A stretch of 64,000 nucleotides of DNA from Streptomyces laurentii (GTDB lineage Bacteria; Actinomycetota; Actinomycetes; Streptomycetales; Streptomycetaceae). Of the stretch, positions 25,947 through 34,264 are shown piece by piece; position 1 is the first letter of the stretch; every line of letters starts with the position of its first letter. A program made the position numbers and the translations under genes. The notes under the pieces are model-generated. The model was not told the DNA's origin. It was given only the letters and a program-made list of their open reading frames with translations, and ran no database searches. The stretch covers positions 3,968,001 through 4,032,000 of the forward strand of contig AP017424.1 in assembly GCA_002355495.1 (NCBI GenBank), in the 5' to 3' direction.

Positions 25947-26143
25947 CAGGCGGTCTCCTCAAGTCGGTTGCTGATGTAGGTGCGGAGGGATTCGAGCGGG
26001 ATACGGCGGGCGCGACCCTCGGTGTAGCTGGGGAGGGCGCCCGAGCGGAGCAGGTCGTAGACCTTGCTGCGGCTGAGCCTCAGGGCCGCCATGACCTCCG
26101 GAACGGTCACGGCGGTGTGGGTGATCGGGAGCGCGGTCGTCAT
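25946..26143 (-). CDS. xis: Excisionase (MerR/AlpA-like winged helix)
   Basis: Sixty-five residues; AAGGAG lies 9 bases before the ATG at 26143, and a longer in-frame start is rejected. It is a single winged-helix domain with TVPEVMAALRLSRSKVYDLL and a wing GRARRIPLESLRTYI, typical of AICE Xis proteins that bend att DNA and direct the integrase to excision. The stop overlaps the int ATG, so the two are co-translated. Confidence 0.88.
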   Translation of the reverse strand: MTTALPITHTAVTVPEVMAALRLSRSKVYDLLRSGALPSYTEGRARRIPLESLRTYISNRLEETA

Positions 26144-26196
26144 CGCGGCATCTCCTTGGCAGGTTCCATGGGGCCCGGCCCCTCTTCCTGTCAGGT

Positions 26197-26411
26197 CCGC
26201 TACCTCCGCTACCTCCGCTACCGCCCTGGTCAGGGGCATGATCGAGGTAGCGGATAGGGGTAGCGGTAGCGGATGTGAGCGCTACCGGCCCCGGCTTTCG
26301 GGGCGCGGGGCCGGTAGCGGGGTAGCTCTCAGGTAGCGGACGGGAAGAGCCCTTCCGCTACCGTTTCCGGCTTGCTGACCTGCGAGGTAGCGGCGGTAGC
26401 GGAAGTAGCGG
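26197..26411. repeat. Iteron array GGTAGCGG/CCGCTACC, candidate replication origin of AICE 2
   Basis: Eleven exact copies of the 8-mer in 206 bp. Three CCGCTACC are in tandem at 9-bp spacing (26197, 26206, 26215), one more is at 26355, and seven are in the GGTAGCGG orientation (26246, 26259, 26265, 26313, 26332, 26386, 26395). A partial copy follows at 26404. They span the xis-rep gap and the 3' end of rep. The density, mixed orientation and position beside rep fit an origin bound by the initiator. Confidence 0.7.
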
Positions 26412-27519
26412 CCCCCAGGAGGGGAGGGGGGCAGTAGCGCTCCCAGGCGTCGGTGAGGTCGGCCGCGTAGTAGCCCTTGAGGACGGCTCCGGCGGACTTG
26501 ATGTTCCGGGCTTTGACCGGGGTGTTGTCGCTGGTCATGTACTCGCCCAGCATCTTGGCCAGGCCCCGGGAGTCGAGCGGCCGGCCGCTCATGTCGGCCC
26601 AGGGCGCTTCTTCGAGCGCGCAGAGCCGGTCGAGGATCGCGACGGTCGGCATGCGGTCGATGCCCGCCAGGACGTGGTCGCGGAGGTCGGTCAGGAGTCG
26701 GATGCCGAGGGAGCCTTTGTCGTCGGCGCGGGCGGCGTTGACGAGTTCGACGCACGCGGCGCGGGCCCGCTCAGGCCACTGCCCACCGGCCGCGTCGGCG
26801 ATGGCGAGCAGCGGCTCCCACACGTCCGCCGGACGGTCGGTCACACCGTCCGGCATCTCGGGCCACCTGCCCGCGATGTCCTCGCGGACCTGGTCGGCCC
26901 ACTGCGCGAGCCGGTCGCGCAGGGCGTTGCCCTCGGCCTCGTGGAGCCGGGCCCGGAAGGGCTCGACCCGCTCGTTGCGTGCGCGGCGGCGCATGCGGAT
27001 GATGACGGAGCGGGTGGTGATGGTGTCGGGGAGGTAGCCGAGTCCGGCGACCGCGACGGCGCTGTAGGAGGGGAATTCCACCACGGTCTGGTTCCCGCCG
27101 TCGCCGACGCACCGGTAGGTGACGCCGGAGCGGCGGTGGCCGGCGTTGAGGAAGCCGCGGAGCTCCTCGTTGTCCCCGGCTTTGGGGCCGAAGACGGTGT
27201 CGATCTCGTCGTAGAGGATCGTGGGCCGTCCAGCGGGGTCGGAGACCGAGCGGAAGAGGGCGGCGGCCCGTGCGTTCACCGCGAGCATCGGGCGCGGCAC
27301 CAGGGTCTCCACGACCTCCAGCGCGCGCGACTTCCCGGAGCCGGGCTCAGGGGAGAGGAATGCGATCCGGGGGGTGGAGTCGAAGGCGTCGAGGAGGTGG
27401 GCGTGGGCGTCCCAGAGGGCGACGGCGACGTAGGCGGCCTCGCGGGGGAAGACGTTGAACCGGCGGTGGAACGCTTCGACCTCGGCGAGCAGAGCGGCAC
27501 CGTCGATGGGCTCGGGCAT
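26329..27519 (-). CDS. Replication-associated P-loop ATPase (DUF3631-like), AICE 2
   Basis: The ATG at 27519 has GGAGGG upstream. An alternative GTG at 27714 would overlap the prim-pol stop and add a Pro-rich 65-residue tail. The 396-residue ATPase has Walker A PEPGSGKSR (about 57-65), Walker B ILYDEID (about 101-107) and an Arg-rich sensor segment (TTRSVIIRMRRR). A C-terminal domain of the DUF3631 type follows. It probably acts as helicase/initiator with the upstream prim-pol. The last 20 residues are Ala/Thr/Ser-rich because the iterons run into the gene. Confidence 0.75.
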   Translation of the reverse strand: MPEPIDGAALLAEVEAFHRRFNVFPREAAYVAVALWDAHAHLLDAFDSTPRIAFLSPEPGSGKSRALEVVETLVPRPMLAVNARAAALFRSVSDPAGRPTILYDEIDTVFGPKAGDNEELRGFLNAGHRRSGVTYRCVGDGGNQTVVEFPSYSAVAVAGLGYLPDTITTRSVIIRMRRRARNERVEPFRARLHEAEGNALRDRLAQWADQVREDIAGRWPEMPDGVTDRPADVWEPLLAIADAAGGQWPERARAACVELVNAARADDKGSLGIRLLTDLRDHVLAGIDRMPTVAILDRLCALEEAPWADMSGRPLDSRGLAKMLGEYMTSDNTPVKARNIKSAGAVLKGYYAADLTDAWERYCPPPLLGAATSATAATSQVSKPETVAEGLFPSAT

Positions 27520-27710
27520 GTGGGTTTCCCTCCGGGCAGGGGTGGGTGAGTGGTCGGTGAGGGCGGTCGGGTGCGGGTCAGGGCTGATGGGGACGCCTTC
27601 GGCGACGCCCTTTCGGGCGCCCACGACCGGCTGCGCTTCCTGCGCATTGGCGGGTCCCGGTGCGTCCTGGGTCCGGGTGGGGCTCTTCAACGGCGAGGGG
27701 GTTGGGGGGT

Positions 27711-28604
27711 TCACGCGGTACGCCGCTGCGAGTTGTGGGCGATGGACCAGTTCAGCCCGCTGCGGATCGTTGCCGTGCAGGCGCGCGGCGACAGACCGGC
27801 CGCCTCCCCCGCCTGTTGAAGAGCCTCCTCCACCACGTCACGGGGAAGGTCGCCCCACGCGATGAACCGCCCCAGGGCTCGCGCAGCCGAGAGCAGAGTG
27901 GAGTTCCGCTCGCCCTGCATTGCCCGGGCCACACTCCATACCTCCGCCTCCAGGCCGCGCAGCGCGTACCGGTGGGCGCGGAACGCCCGGTCGGCGATTG
28001 CAGCGCGGGACGGGGCTGCGGAACGGGAGGGAGAGAGTAGGCCGTGCAGCCACGCGGGGAGCGGCACTGGGGCGCGGTTGTCGAGGACCGTATACGCGCC
28101 GGCGGGGGTGAGACTGCCTGGGGCGACGACGTAGCCGCCCCACCCGCGCGTGTCGATCAACCGCCCCAACTTCCCTGCCGAGTTGGGCATCCGCGTGCCA
28201 GGAGGTGCGGTGAAGTAGAGGTGCTGGCCACCGCTCGCGGTCCGGGTGCGGTACGTGTCGGGGACCGCCTGCCCGGCGCGCTCGCAGAGCGCCTGGAAGG
28301 TTGTCGCGCCGCAAGGCGTGTCCCCGTTGCTCCTCTTGGGCACGTCGAGGTCGACCACGAGGAGTCGGGAGGGGCCAGTGGCAAGACCGACGTTGAACGG
28401 CAGGTCAGCCCATGCCCGCCGGATCCGGTCCGGGTCGGTTGTGGCACGGTCCTCCCACTTACGGTGCCCGCCAGCACAGTCCCGGATCTGCGGGCACTGC
28501 TCCTCACCGTGGAGCGCGGGCCGCTTTGTCCGAGGACGCAGCGGGAAGACGTGCCAGCCACGCTCGGCGGCGCTCAGGGCGGCGTACAGGAGGTGGTCGT
28601 TCAC
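27711..28604 (-). CDS. Bifunctional DNA primase/polymerase (prim-pol), AICE 2
   Basis: A 297-residue archaeo-eukaryotic-type primase domain protein. It has the start GWHVFPLRPRTKRPAL, the catalytic Asp pair VVDLDVPK (about residue 88), and the SGGQHLYF segment (about 122) with the conserved His. RGWGGYVVAPGS and a C-terminal helical part follow. It synthesises primers and may extend them during element replication. The GTG overlaps the leader peptide stop, and its own stop overlaps a possible GTG of rep. The AICE 1 copy enters the window at base 1. Confidence 0.87.
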   Translation of the reverse strand: MNDHLLYAALSAAERGWHVFPLRPRTKRPALHGEEQCPQIRDCAGGHRKWEDRATTDPDRIRRAWADLPFNVGLATGPSRLLVVDLDVPKRSNGDTPCGATTFQALCERAGQAVPDTYRTRTASGGQHLYFTAPPGTRMPNSAGKLGRLIDTRGWGGYVVAPGSLTPAGAYTVLDNRAPVPLPAWLHGLLSPSRSAAPSRAAIADRAFRAHRYALRGLEAEVWSVARAMQGERNSTLLSAARALGRFIAWGDLPRDVVEEALQQAGEAAGLSPRACTATIRSGLNWSIAHNSQRRTA

Positions 28605-28687
28605 GCTGCCACCTCCATCCGGGCCTGGGCGAGGAGGCCCAGAACCGATGGACGGTCGTCTCGCCGGATGAGGGTCGGTTGGGTCAT
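28601..28687 (-). CDS. 28-residue leader peptide upstream of prim-pol (AICE 2)
   Basis: MTQPTLIRRDDRPS then VLGLLAQARMEVAA. The first 14 residues match the AICE 1 peptide except at position 6. The ribosome-site region (28683-28711) is identical to AICE 1. The stop overlaps the prim-pol GTG. Confidence 0.55.
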   Translation of the reverse strand: MTQPTLIRRDDRPSVLGLLAQARMEVAA

Positions 28688-28726
28688 GCTGGGAGACCTC
28701 CAGGTCTTGAGCGATCGGGAGAGATG

Positions 28727-28763
28727 AGGGCGGCCCCGGACTCTGGCGATGAGGGGGCCGCCT
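28727..28763 (-). terminator. Hairpin between transfer genes and prim-pol (AICE 2)
   Basis: Stem AGGGCGGCCCC / GGGGCCGCCT with a 16-base loop, the counterpart of 365-402. It stands between the zinc-protein stop and the leader peptide. Confidence 0.6.
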
Positions 28764-28772
28764 TCGGCGTTG

Positions 28773-29108
28773 TCAGGCAGCGAACAGGCTGATGCCGTGG
28801 TCGCCACCGTCGGTTTGGGCCTTGGGAAGGACGGCGACGGCGGGGCGCCACAGGGTTGGCGTGGTGGGGCCGTCGTTGTGGAAGCGGACGGTGCCGACGT
28901 CGTGCTGGGCGTGGCCCGGGTGAGACGGGGTGTAGAGGCGGGGCTCGTCCGGGTGGGCGTGGTTCCACTGCTCGGCGCAGACCTTGTGGGCGGGTTCGCC
29001 GTCGTGGGACCGCATCGGGGTGGGTCGGCCGCACAGGCAGCAGGGCCGGTCGCGGACGCGGTCGTAGTGCTGGGGCTCGCGCCAGTCGAGGACGGGGATG
29101 GCCTCCAT
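28773..29108 (-). CDS. Small zinc-ribbon-like AICE protein (111 aa)
   Basis: Homologue of the AICE 1 protein at 710-1054. It begins MEAIPVLDWREPQH and keeps CCLCGRPTP, HKVCAEQWN and GTVRFHNDGPTTP; only the C-terminal third differs. It lies 11 bp after the SpdD-like gene. In AICE 1 the corresponding gap has been filled with the DUF2637, PycTM and RapZ-C genes. The role is unknown. Confidence 0.7.
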   Translation of the reverse strand: MEAIPVLDWREPQHYDRVRDRPCCLCGRPTPMRSHDGEPAHKVCAEQWNHAHPDEPRLYTPSHPGHAQHDVGTVRFHNDGPTTPTLWRPAVAVLPKAQTDGGDHGISLFAA

Positions 29109-29119
29109 GGGCGGTCTCC

Positions 29120-29605
29120 TCAACGGTTGTTGATGGTGCCGTTGGCGCGCCCGAACAGTCCGGTGGAGGTGATGTTCTGGGTGATGTGCGTGGTGGTCCG
29201 TGTCCCGGTCTCGCCGGTGAGGGAGCGGCGGGCGGTGCGGAGGACGACGGGGATGGCGATGACGGCGGCGACGATGAGGGCGGCGGCGGACCACAGGGCG
29301 TGGCTCATGGCGATGAGTCCCGGGGCGGCGTAGGAGAGTCCGATGCCGGCGGCGCCGATGCCGGTGCCGACGGTGGGGGCGAGGAGCGCGGCGGTCTTGG
29401 CCCATGCGGGGACCGGCTGGGTGGCGGGGGCTGCCGGGGGCTGGGTGGGGGTGAGGGCGTAGCCGGTGACGATGCGGCCGTCGGGGAGCTGGACGCTCTG
29501 AACGGCGGGGAGTTGGGCGGGCTGGGTGGGAGTGAGGACGGTGCGCTCGTGCACGGCGGGAAGCGGCATCGGGTAGTGGACCGAGGGGTGGGCGAGGTCG
29601 GTCAT
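29120..29605 (-). CDS. SpdD-like membrane protein (AICE 2)
   Basis: A 161-residue product. The Pro/Thr/Val-rich N-terminal half (LTPTQPAQLPAVQSVQLPDG) has no domain recognised. Two TM segments lie at about 77-98 and 103-122, with a Thr-rich tail (TTTHITQNIT). It is positioned directly after the clt repeats like the AICE 1 gene at 3043-3537. It is probably a spread protein acting with TraB at the septal membrane. Confidence 0.65.
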   Translation of the reverse strand: MTDLAHPSVHYPMPLPAVHERTVLTPTQPAQLPAVQSVQLPDGRIVTGYALTPTQPPAAPATQPVPAWAKTAALLAPTVGTGIGAAGIGLSYAAPGLIAMSHALWSAAALIVAAVIAIPVVLRTARRSLTGETGTRTTTHITQNITSTGLFGRANGTINNR

Positions 29606-29667
29606 GGCGGGTCCTCGGGGCATAGGGCGGGCCCGTGACCGGGTGGGTGTCACGGGCCCGCGAGCGA

Positions 29668-29791
29668 GGTGTCAGGGCGAGGTGTCAGGGGGTGTCACGC
29701 GGGGGTGTCAGGGCGCGTGACACCCCCGTTCGCCTAAGGGTTTGGGTGTCAGGGGCCTGTGACGGTGTCAGGCGTCAGGGCGGGTGTCAGG
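29668..29791. repeat. Candidate clt of AICE 2: GGTGTCAGG repeats
   Basis: Six exact 9-mers GGTGTCAGG (29668, 29681, 29704, 29745, 29764, 29783) and one GGTGTCACG variant (29691), all in one orientation, in the gap 3' of traB. The last overlaps the traB stop. This is the place occupied by GTGTGCGG repeats in AICE 1. Confidence 0.8.
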
Positions 29792-31847
29792 CGGCGGCGA
29801 GGGCGGGCACGATCCGCCAGCGGCCGGTCTGGCTGGTGGGCTGCAGGCGGCCGTCGAGGGCGGCTTCCTTGAGGCGGGCGGAGACCCAGGGGCGGCTGTA
29901 GCCGTGGGTCTCGCACCAGTCGGTGAAGTCCTTCGGGCCGACGATCATCCGGCCCTCGGTCTCGAACTCCTCCAGCGCCCGCTCCAGCAGCAGGCGGGCT
30001 TCCTCGGGGGTGGGCTTGCGGCCGGGGTCCTCGCCGAAGAGGGGTTCGTCGTCGCCGGGCTCGTCGCCGGGCAGCTCGGCGTCGGGGTCGATGCCGTCGT
30101 CGTCGGGGTCGAGCAGCGAGTCCGAGAGCATCGCGTCCTCCTCGTAGTCCGTGTCCACGGCGTGGAGCGGGACGGGCCCGGGGGCCGGGGCGGTGTCGGG
30201 GGTGTGGCGGGTGCGCTGGGTGTAGGCGTTGCCGACGGTCGCTTCGAAGGCCCGGGCGGTGACCGCGTCCATGGAGGCGCCGTTGGCCGCGGCCCAGTCC
30301 GCGAGGAGTTCCATGATGTCCATGGAGCGGGTGGTGAAGCGGCGGGTGCGGCCGGGGGCGGGGTAGCGGTCCTCGTCGATGCCCGCCGAGACGAGGTAGC
30401 AGTAGCCCGGGCGGCGGTTGCCCCAGGCGCCCGGGTGGGCGCCGGCGTCGATGACCGTCTCGGGGAGGGCGAACCCTTCGTCGCGGGGGTCGCAGCCGAA
30501 CGCGAGCACGCTGGGCAGGGACGCGCGGGTGCTGGTGCTCATCTGGTCGTAGCTCGGGCGCTGGAGCGAGACGATCAGGGAGACGCCGGCGGCGCGGGCC
30601 TCCTGTGCGATGCCGGTGAACGCGTCGTCGCCGAGCGCGCGCAGGGTGTTCGCGGCCTCCTCGAACCAGGCGACCAGGTAGGGCATGCCGTCGCAGCCGC
30701 ACGCCGTGCCGTCAGTGCGGCAGGAGTGGGCCGGGTCGGTCTGCTTGCCCGCGGCCTGGACGGTCCACTGGCGATAGCGGTGGGCGCCAAGCCAGCGGGT
30801 GCGGGCGGGGATGGCGGCCTGGAGGGCTTCGACCATGGCCTCGGTGCCCGCACCGCCTTCCTCGGCCCAGTCGAACGCGGGCAGGAGCGGGCGGAAGTCC
30901 TGGAAGGACTTCGGGTCGGAGAGCAGCACGTTCACGTCCGTACGGGAGACGATCTCCGTCAGGACGTTCAGGGCGCCGTCGCCCTTGCCGGAGCCGGTCC
31001 CGCCCGCGATCAGCAGGTGGGTGGCGTTGCGGCCGACCTCCGGATCGCCGGGCAGCCACAGCAGCAGCGGTGAGCCGTCGTCGTACCGGCCGACGACCAG
31101 CGGGTCGGCGATCGACCCACCCAGGTTGGAGGGCCCCTCCCACTCGACGACCTCGGCGAGCATGTCCTCGGGGACGATGACGAGTTCGCCCCGACGGGCG
31201 GAGCCCGCGTCCGGCATGTACCGCAGCGCGGTGGTGGGCAGGTCGAGCGCCGAGGCAAGCCGCGGCAGCACCTTGGTCACGTCCTCGTTGGTCTGCTCGC
31301 CGGGCTCCAGCGCGAGCGACGCGGTGACCCGGTTCGGCTCGACCTTCGCGTTGCCGATCGCGGCGCGGGCCAACCCGACCTTCTCCAGCAACCCCTTGTC
31401 GCCGCCCTGGGTGCTGGCGTCGGTGTCGCCGTTGCGGCGCAGGACCATGCGGACGTTCCAGGACAGGGCGATCACGGGGCCGCCCATCAGGAACAGGTCT
31501 CCGAGCGGGCCGGCGGCCGGTCCGGCCAGGCACGCACCGGTCAGCCACGCGGACCCGGCCGCGACCGTGATGGCGGAGTGCAGGCGGCGCTGCGTGCCGG
31601 TGGACTTGCCCATCCACCAGGTGGCGCCGGTCAGTGCGATGGAGGCGGCGGTGAGACCGACGCCGGCGGCGGCGCTGTCGGCCCACCGCAGGTGGCCGAG
31701 GGCCCCGGCGATACCGGTGCCCGCGACGCCGAGCCACGGGGGCAGGTGGGGCTTCACCCGGTGCAGCAGATAGGCGGCGATCGTGCCGCTCTCCGCGCTG
31801 CGCAGGTCGGTGGTCAGTATGTCGGTGGTCTTGGTGCGTGCGGCCAT
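29787..31847 (-). CDS. traB: TraB: FtsK/SpoIIIE-type DNA translocase (AICE 2)
   Basis: The 686-residue conjugative DNA pump has TM segments between about residues 35 and 130. The P-loop GGTGSGKGDG lies near 275-283; it has Gly where most P-loops have Ser/Thr after the Lys. An acidic linker (about 570-615) and a C-terminal winged helix (PWVSARLKEAALDGRL) follow. It is similar to AICE 1 TraB through the membrane and ATPase parts but diverged in the DNA-reading helix, matching the different repeats. It follows the TraA-like gene by 20 bp. Confidence 0.92.
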   Translation of the reverse strand: MAARTKTTDILTTDLRSAESGTIAAYLLHRVKPHLPPWLGVAGTGIAGALGHLRWADSAAAGVGLTAASIALTGATWWMGKSTGTQRRLHSAITVAAGSAWLTGACLAGPAAGPLGDLFLMGGPVIALSWNVRMVLRRNGDTDASTQGGDKGLLEKVGLARAAIGNAKVEPNRVTASLALEPGEQTNEDVTKVLPRLASALDLPTTALRYMPDAGSARRGELVIVPEDMLAEVVEWEGPSNLGGSIADPLVVGRYDDGSPLLLWLPGDPEVGRNATHLLIAGGTGSGKGDGALNVLTEIVSRTDVNVLLSDPKSFQDFRPLLPAFDWAEEGGAGTEAMVEALQAAIPARTRWLGAHRYRQWTVQAAGKQTDPAHSCRTDGTACGCDGMPYLVAWFEEAANTLRALGDDAFTGIAQEARAAGVSLIVSLQRPSYDQMSTSTRASLPSVLAFGCDPRDEGFALPETVIDAGAHPGAWGNRRPGYCYLVSAGIDEDRYPAPGRTRRFTTRSMDIMELLADWAAANGASMDAVTARAFEATVGNAYTQRTRHTPDTAPAPGPVPLHAVDTDYEEDAMLSDSLLDPDDDGIDPDAELPGDEPGDDEPLFGEDPGRKPTPEEARLLLERALEEFETEGRMIVGPKDFTDWCETHGYSRPWVSARLKEAALDGRLQPTSQTGRWRIVPALAAA

Positions 31848-31867
31848 GGCCTTCTCTCCCCTCGTGT

Positions 31868-32473
31868 CTACTGCTGGGTCCAGTCCATGCGCGGCGTCTG
31901 CCGCGGGCGGGCCCGGTGACGGACCCGGTTGATCTCTTCCTGGTACTCCTGCTGGAACGCGGCGTAGGTGGCGGCGGCGAGCTTGGCGGCGTTGCGCAGC
32001 TCGTCGGCGGACTTCTGGAGCTTGCGGGCCACCTTCGCGGCCCGGATCCGCGACCCGGCGATACGGCCCTCGGGGTCCGGGACCTGCCCCAGGACACCCT
32101 TGAGGATCTCCGCGCCCATGGACACTTCGATCGACAGGGCGACGGCGGCGGCCCGCAGGGTGTTGCAGTAGTTCCTCACCTGCGCCGGGGAGGAGAAGTC
32201 CGGGTCGGGCATGAGCGCCTGGGCGTGCGGACGGCGGGCGCCGCCGTTGCTCCGGTTGACGTTCTTGGTGCTGTTGACCGTCACGCTGACTGGCGGCACG
32301 AACGAGCCGCCCATGGCTCCGACGAAGCCGCCGAGGCCGGCGCCGAGGTTGGCGAACTTGTCCGACTTGTTGTCGTTCTGGTCTGAGCGGGGCCGGGTCT
32401 GCCGCGGCGGCCTGAGCGGCTGGTCCGCCTGCTGCTGCCGGAAGTTGTGGACCCGGTTGCTGTTGCTTGCCAT
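31868..32473 (-). CDS. TraA-like plasmid transfer protein preceding traB (AICE 2)
   Basis: A 201-residue product with a Gln/Arg/Asn-rich disordered start. It has GAGLGGFVGAMGGSFVPP at about 47-64 and a helical basic second half ending in Gln. It is homologous to AICE 1 5753-6319. GGAGG precedes the ATG. The segment between residues 45 and 65 could be membrane-associated. It is presumed to work with TraB because the pair is never separated in the two elements. Confidence 0.7.
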   Translation of the reverse strand: MASNSNRVHNFRQQQADQPLRPPRQTRPRSDQNDNKSDKFANLGAGLGGFVGAMGGSFVPPVSVTVNSTKNVNRSNGGARRPHAQALMPDPDFSSPAQVRNYCNTLRAAAVALSIEVSMGAEILKGVLGQVPDPEGRIAGSRIRAAKVARKLQKSADELRNAAKLAAATYAAFQQEYQEEINRVRHRARPRQTPRMDWTQQ

Positions 32474-32487
32474 GGAGACCTCCTAGG

Positions 32488-32994
32488 TCACTTCGAGCGG
32501 CGGATGACGAGCCAGAACGACTGGGCGGCGAGCGTGAGGCCCAGCCACAGCCACGCGAGCGGGGCGGTGAGCGGGCCGAAGTGGACGGTGGCGGCGGCCC
32601 AGCCCAGCGCCGCCGTCACGAGACCGGCCAGGGTGAGCAGGCGACCGGGCCGCTCGCCGAGTCGGTCGGCGTGCTTGCGGACGCGCCACCACACGCCGAC
32701 GGGCGGTGCGAGCGTGGCGGCGGCCAGGACCCAGGCCGCCCAGGGACCGACCACGTGAACCACGGCCACCAGCGGGTAGGCGAGCAGCGCGAAGCCGGTA
32801 GGCGCCCAGGCCGCGCGGTAGTGCCAGGCCAGGCGGCCCAGGGCGCGGGTAGCGCGGGAGGACAGCGAGCGGGGTGGCTCGGAGACGAGAACGACGACCG
32901 GGCCGGCGGATCGGGAACCGCGCTGCTGCGGGATGTGTACGGTCGTGGCGCCCGCGGGCACCTGCGCCGTACGGGGACGGAATCGACGAGACAC
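32488..32994 (-). CDS. Membrane protein of AICE 2 (168 aa), unknown
   Basis: The GTG start has AAAGGGAG upstream. The N-terminal 55 residues are basic and cytosolic. Four TM segments follow in two hairpins (about 62-80, 83-100, 118-133, 140-160), and the protein ends IRRSK. AICE 1 has no counterpart. It lies between the DUF3307-like gene and the TraA-like gene and is probably a spread-type membrane protein. No family was recognised. Confidence 0.6.
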   Translation of the reverse strand: MSRRFRPRTAQVPAGATTVHIPQQRGSRSAGPVVVLVSEPPRSLSSRATRALGRLAWHYRAAWAPTGFALLAYPLVAVVHVVGPWAAWVLAAATLAPPVGVWWRVRKHADRLGERPGRLLTLAGLVTAALGWAAATVHFGPLTAPLAWLWLGLTLAAQSFWLVIRRSK

Positions 32995-33006
32995 GGCAAC
33001 TCCCTT

Positions 33007-33399
33007 TCAGGCGGCCAGTGCGAGGGCGGCGAGGGCGAGGGCGGTGATGTGTGCGGTCTGGTCGACGTGCGCGGCACCGCCGTTGGCGGCCCAGTCGGCG
33101 GAGCCGGTGCGCTCCATCCACCAGCGGATGGGCCAGCGGCGGTCGATGAACGCGTGCGTGCCGCCGATCCACGCCAGCGCCACGAACGCGGACAAGGTGC
33201 TCACGGACAGGCCGAGCACGACCATGCCGGTCAGGAGAGTGATGGCGCAGGTGGCGACGTGGGCGGCGGCGTGGTCCAGATTGGCCCGCCACCCCGCGCG
33301 GGTGCGATCGGCCTTGTGGGCAGCCTGATGGTCGGTCTGGAACGCGTAGTCGGCCAGCAGGTGGCCGACGTAGAACAGCACGAACAGGGTCGCGAACAC
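33007..33399 (-). CDS. DUF3307-like membrane protein (130 aa)
   Basis: The GTG at 33399 has AAGGAG upstream. The start FATLFVLFYVGHLLADYAFQTD, a central HAAAHVATCAITLLTGMVVL and FVALAWIGGTHAFIDRRW are typical of DUF3307-type proteins with His/Asp residues at membrane borders. About three or four TM segments are predicted. Genes of this family recur in Streptomyces plasmids and AICEs. The function is unknown. Confidence 0.65.
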   Translation of the reverse strand: MFATLFVLFYVGHLLADYAFQTDHQAAHKADRTRAGWRANLDHAAAHVATCAITLLTGMVVLGLSVSTLSAFVALAWIGGTHAFIDRRWPIRWWMERTGSADWAANGGAAHVDQTAHITALALAALALAA

Positions 33400-33419
33400 G
33401 GGGTTCTCCTTGGTGCCGT

Positions 33420-33758
33420 CTACGCGGCGGTCGCGGTGTCGGGGTAGGCACAGGGGGCGCACATGCCGAGCGAGCGGGGGATGCAGTAGCCGCGGTCCCG
33501 CCCGCATTCGGGGCAGGTGCGGCGGGCGGTCATGGCCTTGGCGAGCGCCGCGCGGCGGCCCGGAGTCATCGGGCGGACCGGCTTGGCGCGGTCGATGCGG
33601 TAGAGGTAGGCGACCAGCGGGCCGCGCCGCCGGCGCGGCCGTTCGAGCTGGGCGACGACGTCCTGACCGCCGGGCCGTAGCCCCTGGGCGCGGAGCTGAC
33701 GGCGGGTGGCCAGGCCGTCCGGGGCGAGGTGCCACCGGTAGACCGGGAGCGTGCTCAC
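33420..33758 (-). CDS. RRQRL-type putative zinc-binding protein (112 aa)
   Basis: The GTG at 33758 overlaps the upstream stop. It starts STLPVYRWHLAPDGLATRRQLRAQGLRPGG, containing the RRQ-L motif, and has an RRRRGPLVAYLYRID block. The C-terminal knuckle is CPECGRDRGYC then MCAPC. It is a recurrent small protein of Streptomyces mobile elements. The basic N-terminus and zinc knuckle suggest nucleic-acid binding; no direct evidence of function exists here. Confidence 0.7.
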   Translation of the reverse strand: MSTLPVYRWHLAPDGLATRRQLRAQGLRPGGQDVVAQLERPRRRRGPLVAYLYRIDRAKPVRPMTPGRRAALAKAMTARRTCPECGRDRGYCIPRSLGMCAPCAYPDTATAA

Positions 33759-34264
33759 CGGGTGCCGCCGAGCGGGACCGGGCGGATGCACCACGGAACC
33801 TCGGCGGCCGGGGCGGGGGTCGGGCAGCACGGGGTGCTCGTGATCCACGCGTCCCTGGGGGCGCCCTCGGCCTCGGCGGCGATCTCGGCCGCGTCCCGGG
33901 TGGCGTGCACGCTGTGCAGCTCACCGGAGCGGAAGAGGACGAAGACGCGGTCGGCCCGGTCGTTCTGCTTGCGAGTGGTCCGCAGCAGCATCCGCAGGGC
34001 CTGCCGGTCCTCGGTGTCGAGCAGGGACTGTGCGCGCAGGGTCACCAGCTCGCCCTCAAGACGGGCGGCATCGGCCCTGGCGCAGGTGAGCGCGCTGTCC
34101 AGCCGTTCCGTGGCGTTCTCCGCCCGGATCGCGGCGTCGTTGGCGAGGTCACGGGCCAACTGGTGCTGCTCGGCATCGCGGACGGCGGCGGTGGCCGTCG
34201 CCTGTGCCTTGGCGAGTTCCTCGCGCAGGGCGTTCAGGGTGCGGGTGCGGAGGACGGCGATCAT
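33755..34264 (-). CDS. Coiled-coil protein of AICE 2 (169 aa)
   Basis: Residues 1-105 are one long Ala/Glu/Arg-rich helix with heptads (LREELAKAQATATAAVRDAEQHQLA). A compact 60-residue tail with FVLFRSGELHSVHATRDAAEIAAEAEG and two Cys (TPCCPTP) follows. Its start overlaps the stop of the DUF2637 gene (ATGA), and its stop overlaps the RRQRL gene. It is absent from the visible part of AICE 1. No family was recognised. Confidence 0.6.
   Translation of the reverse strand: MIAVLRTRTLNALREELAKAQATATAAVRDAEQHQLARDLANDAAIRAENATERLDSALTCARADAARLEGELVTLRAQSLLDTEDRQALRMLLRTTRKQNDRADRVFVLFRSGELHSVHATRDAAEIAAEAEGAPRDAWITSTPCCPTPAPAAEVPWCIRPVPLGGTR

Noticed and set aside
27520..27714. Longer start (GTG 27714) for the AICE 2 rep gene
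   Set aside because: It overlaps the prim-pol stop as coupled genes do, but the added 65 residues are Pro-rich filler and a GGAGGG site precedes the ATG at 27519. It remains possible.
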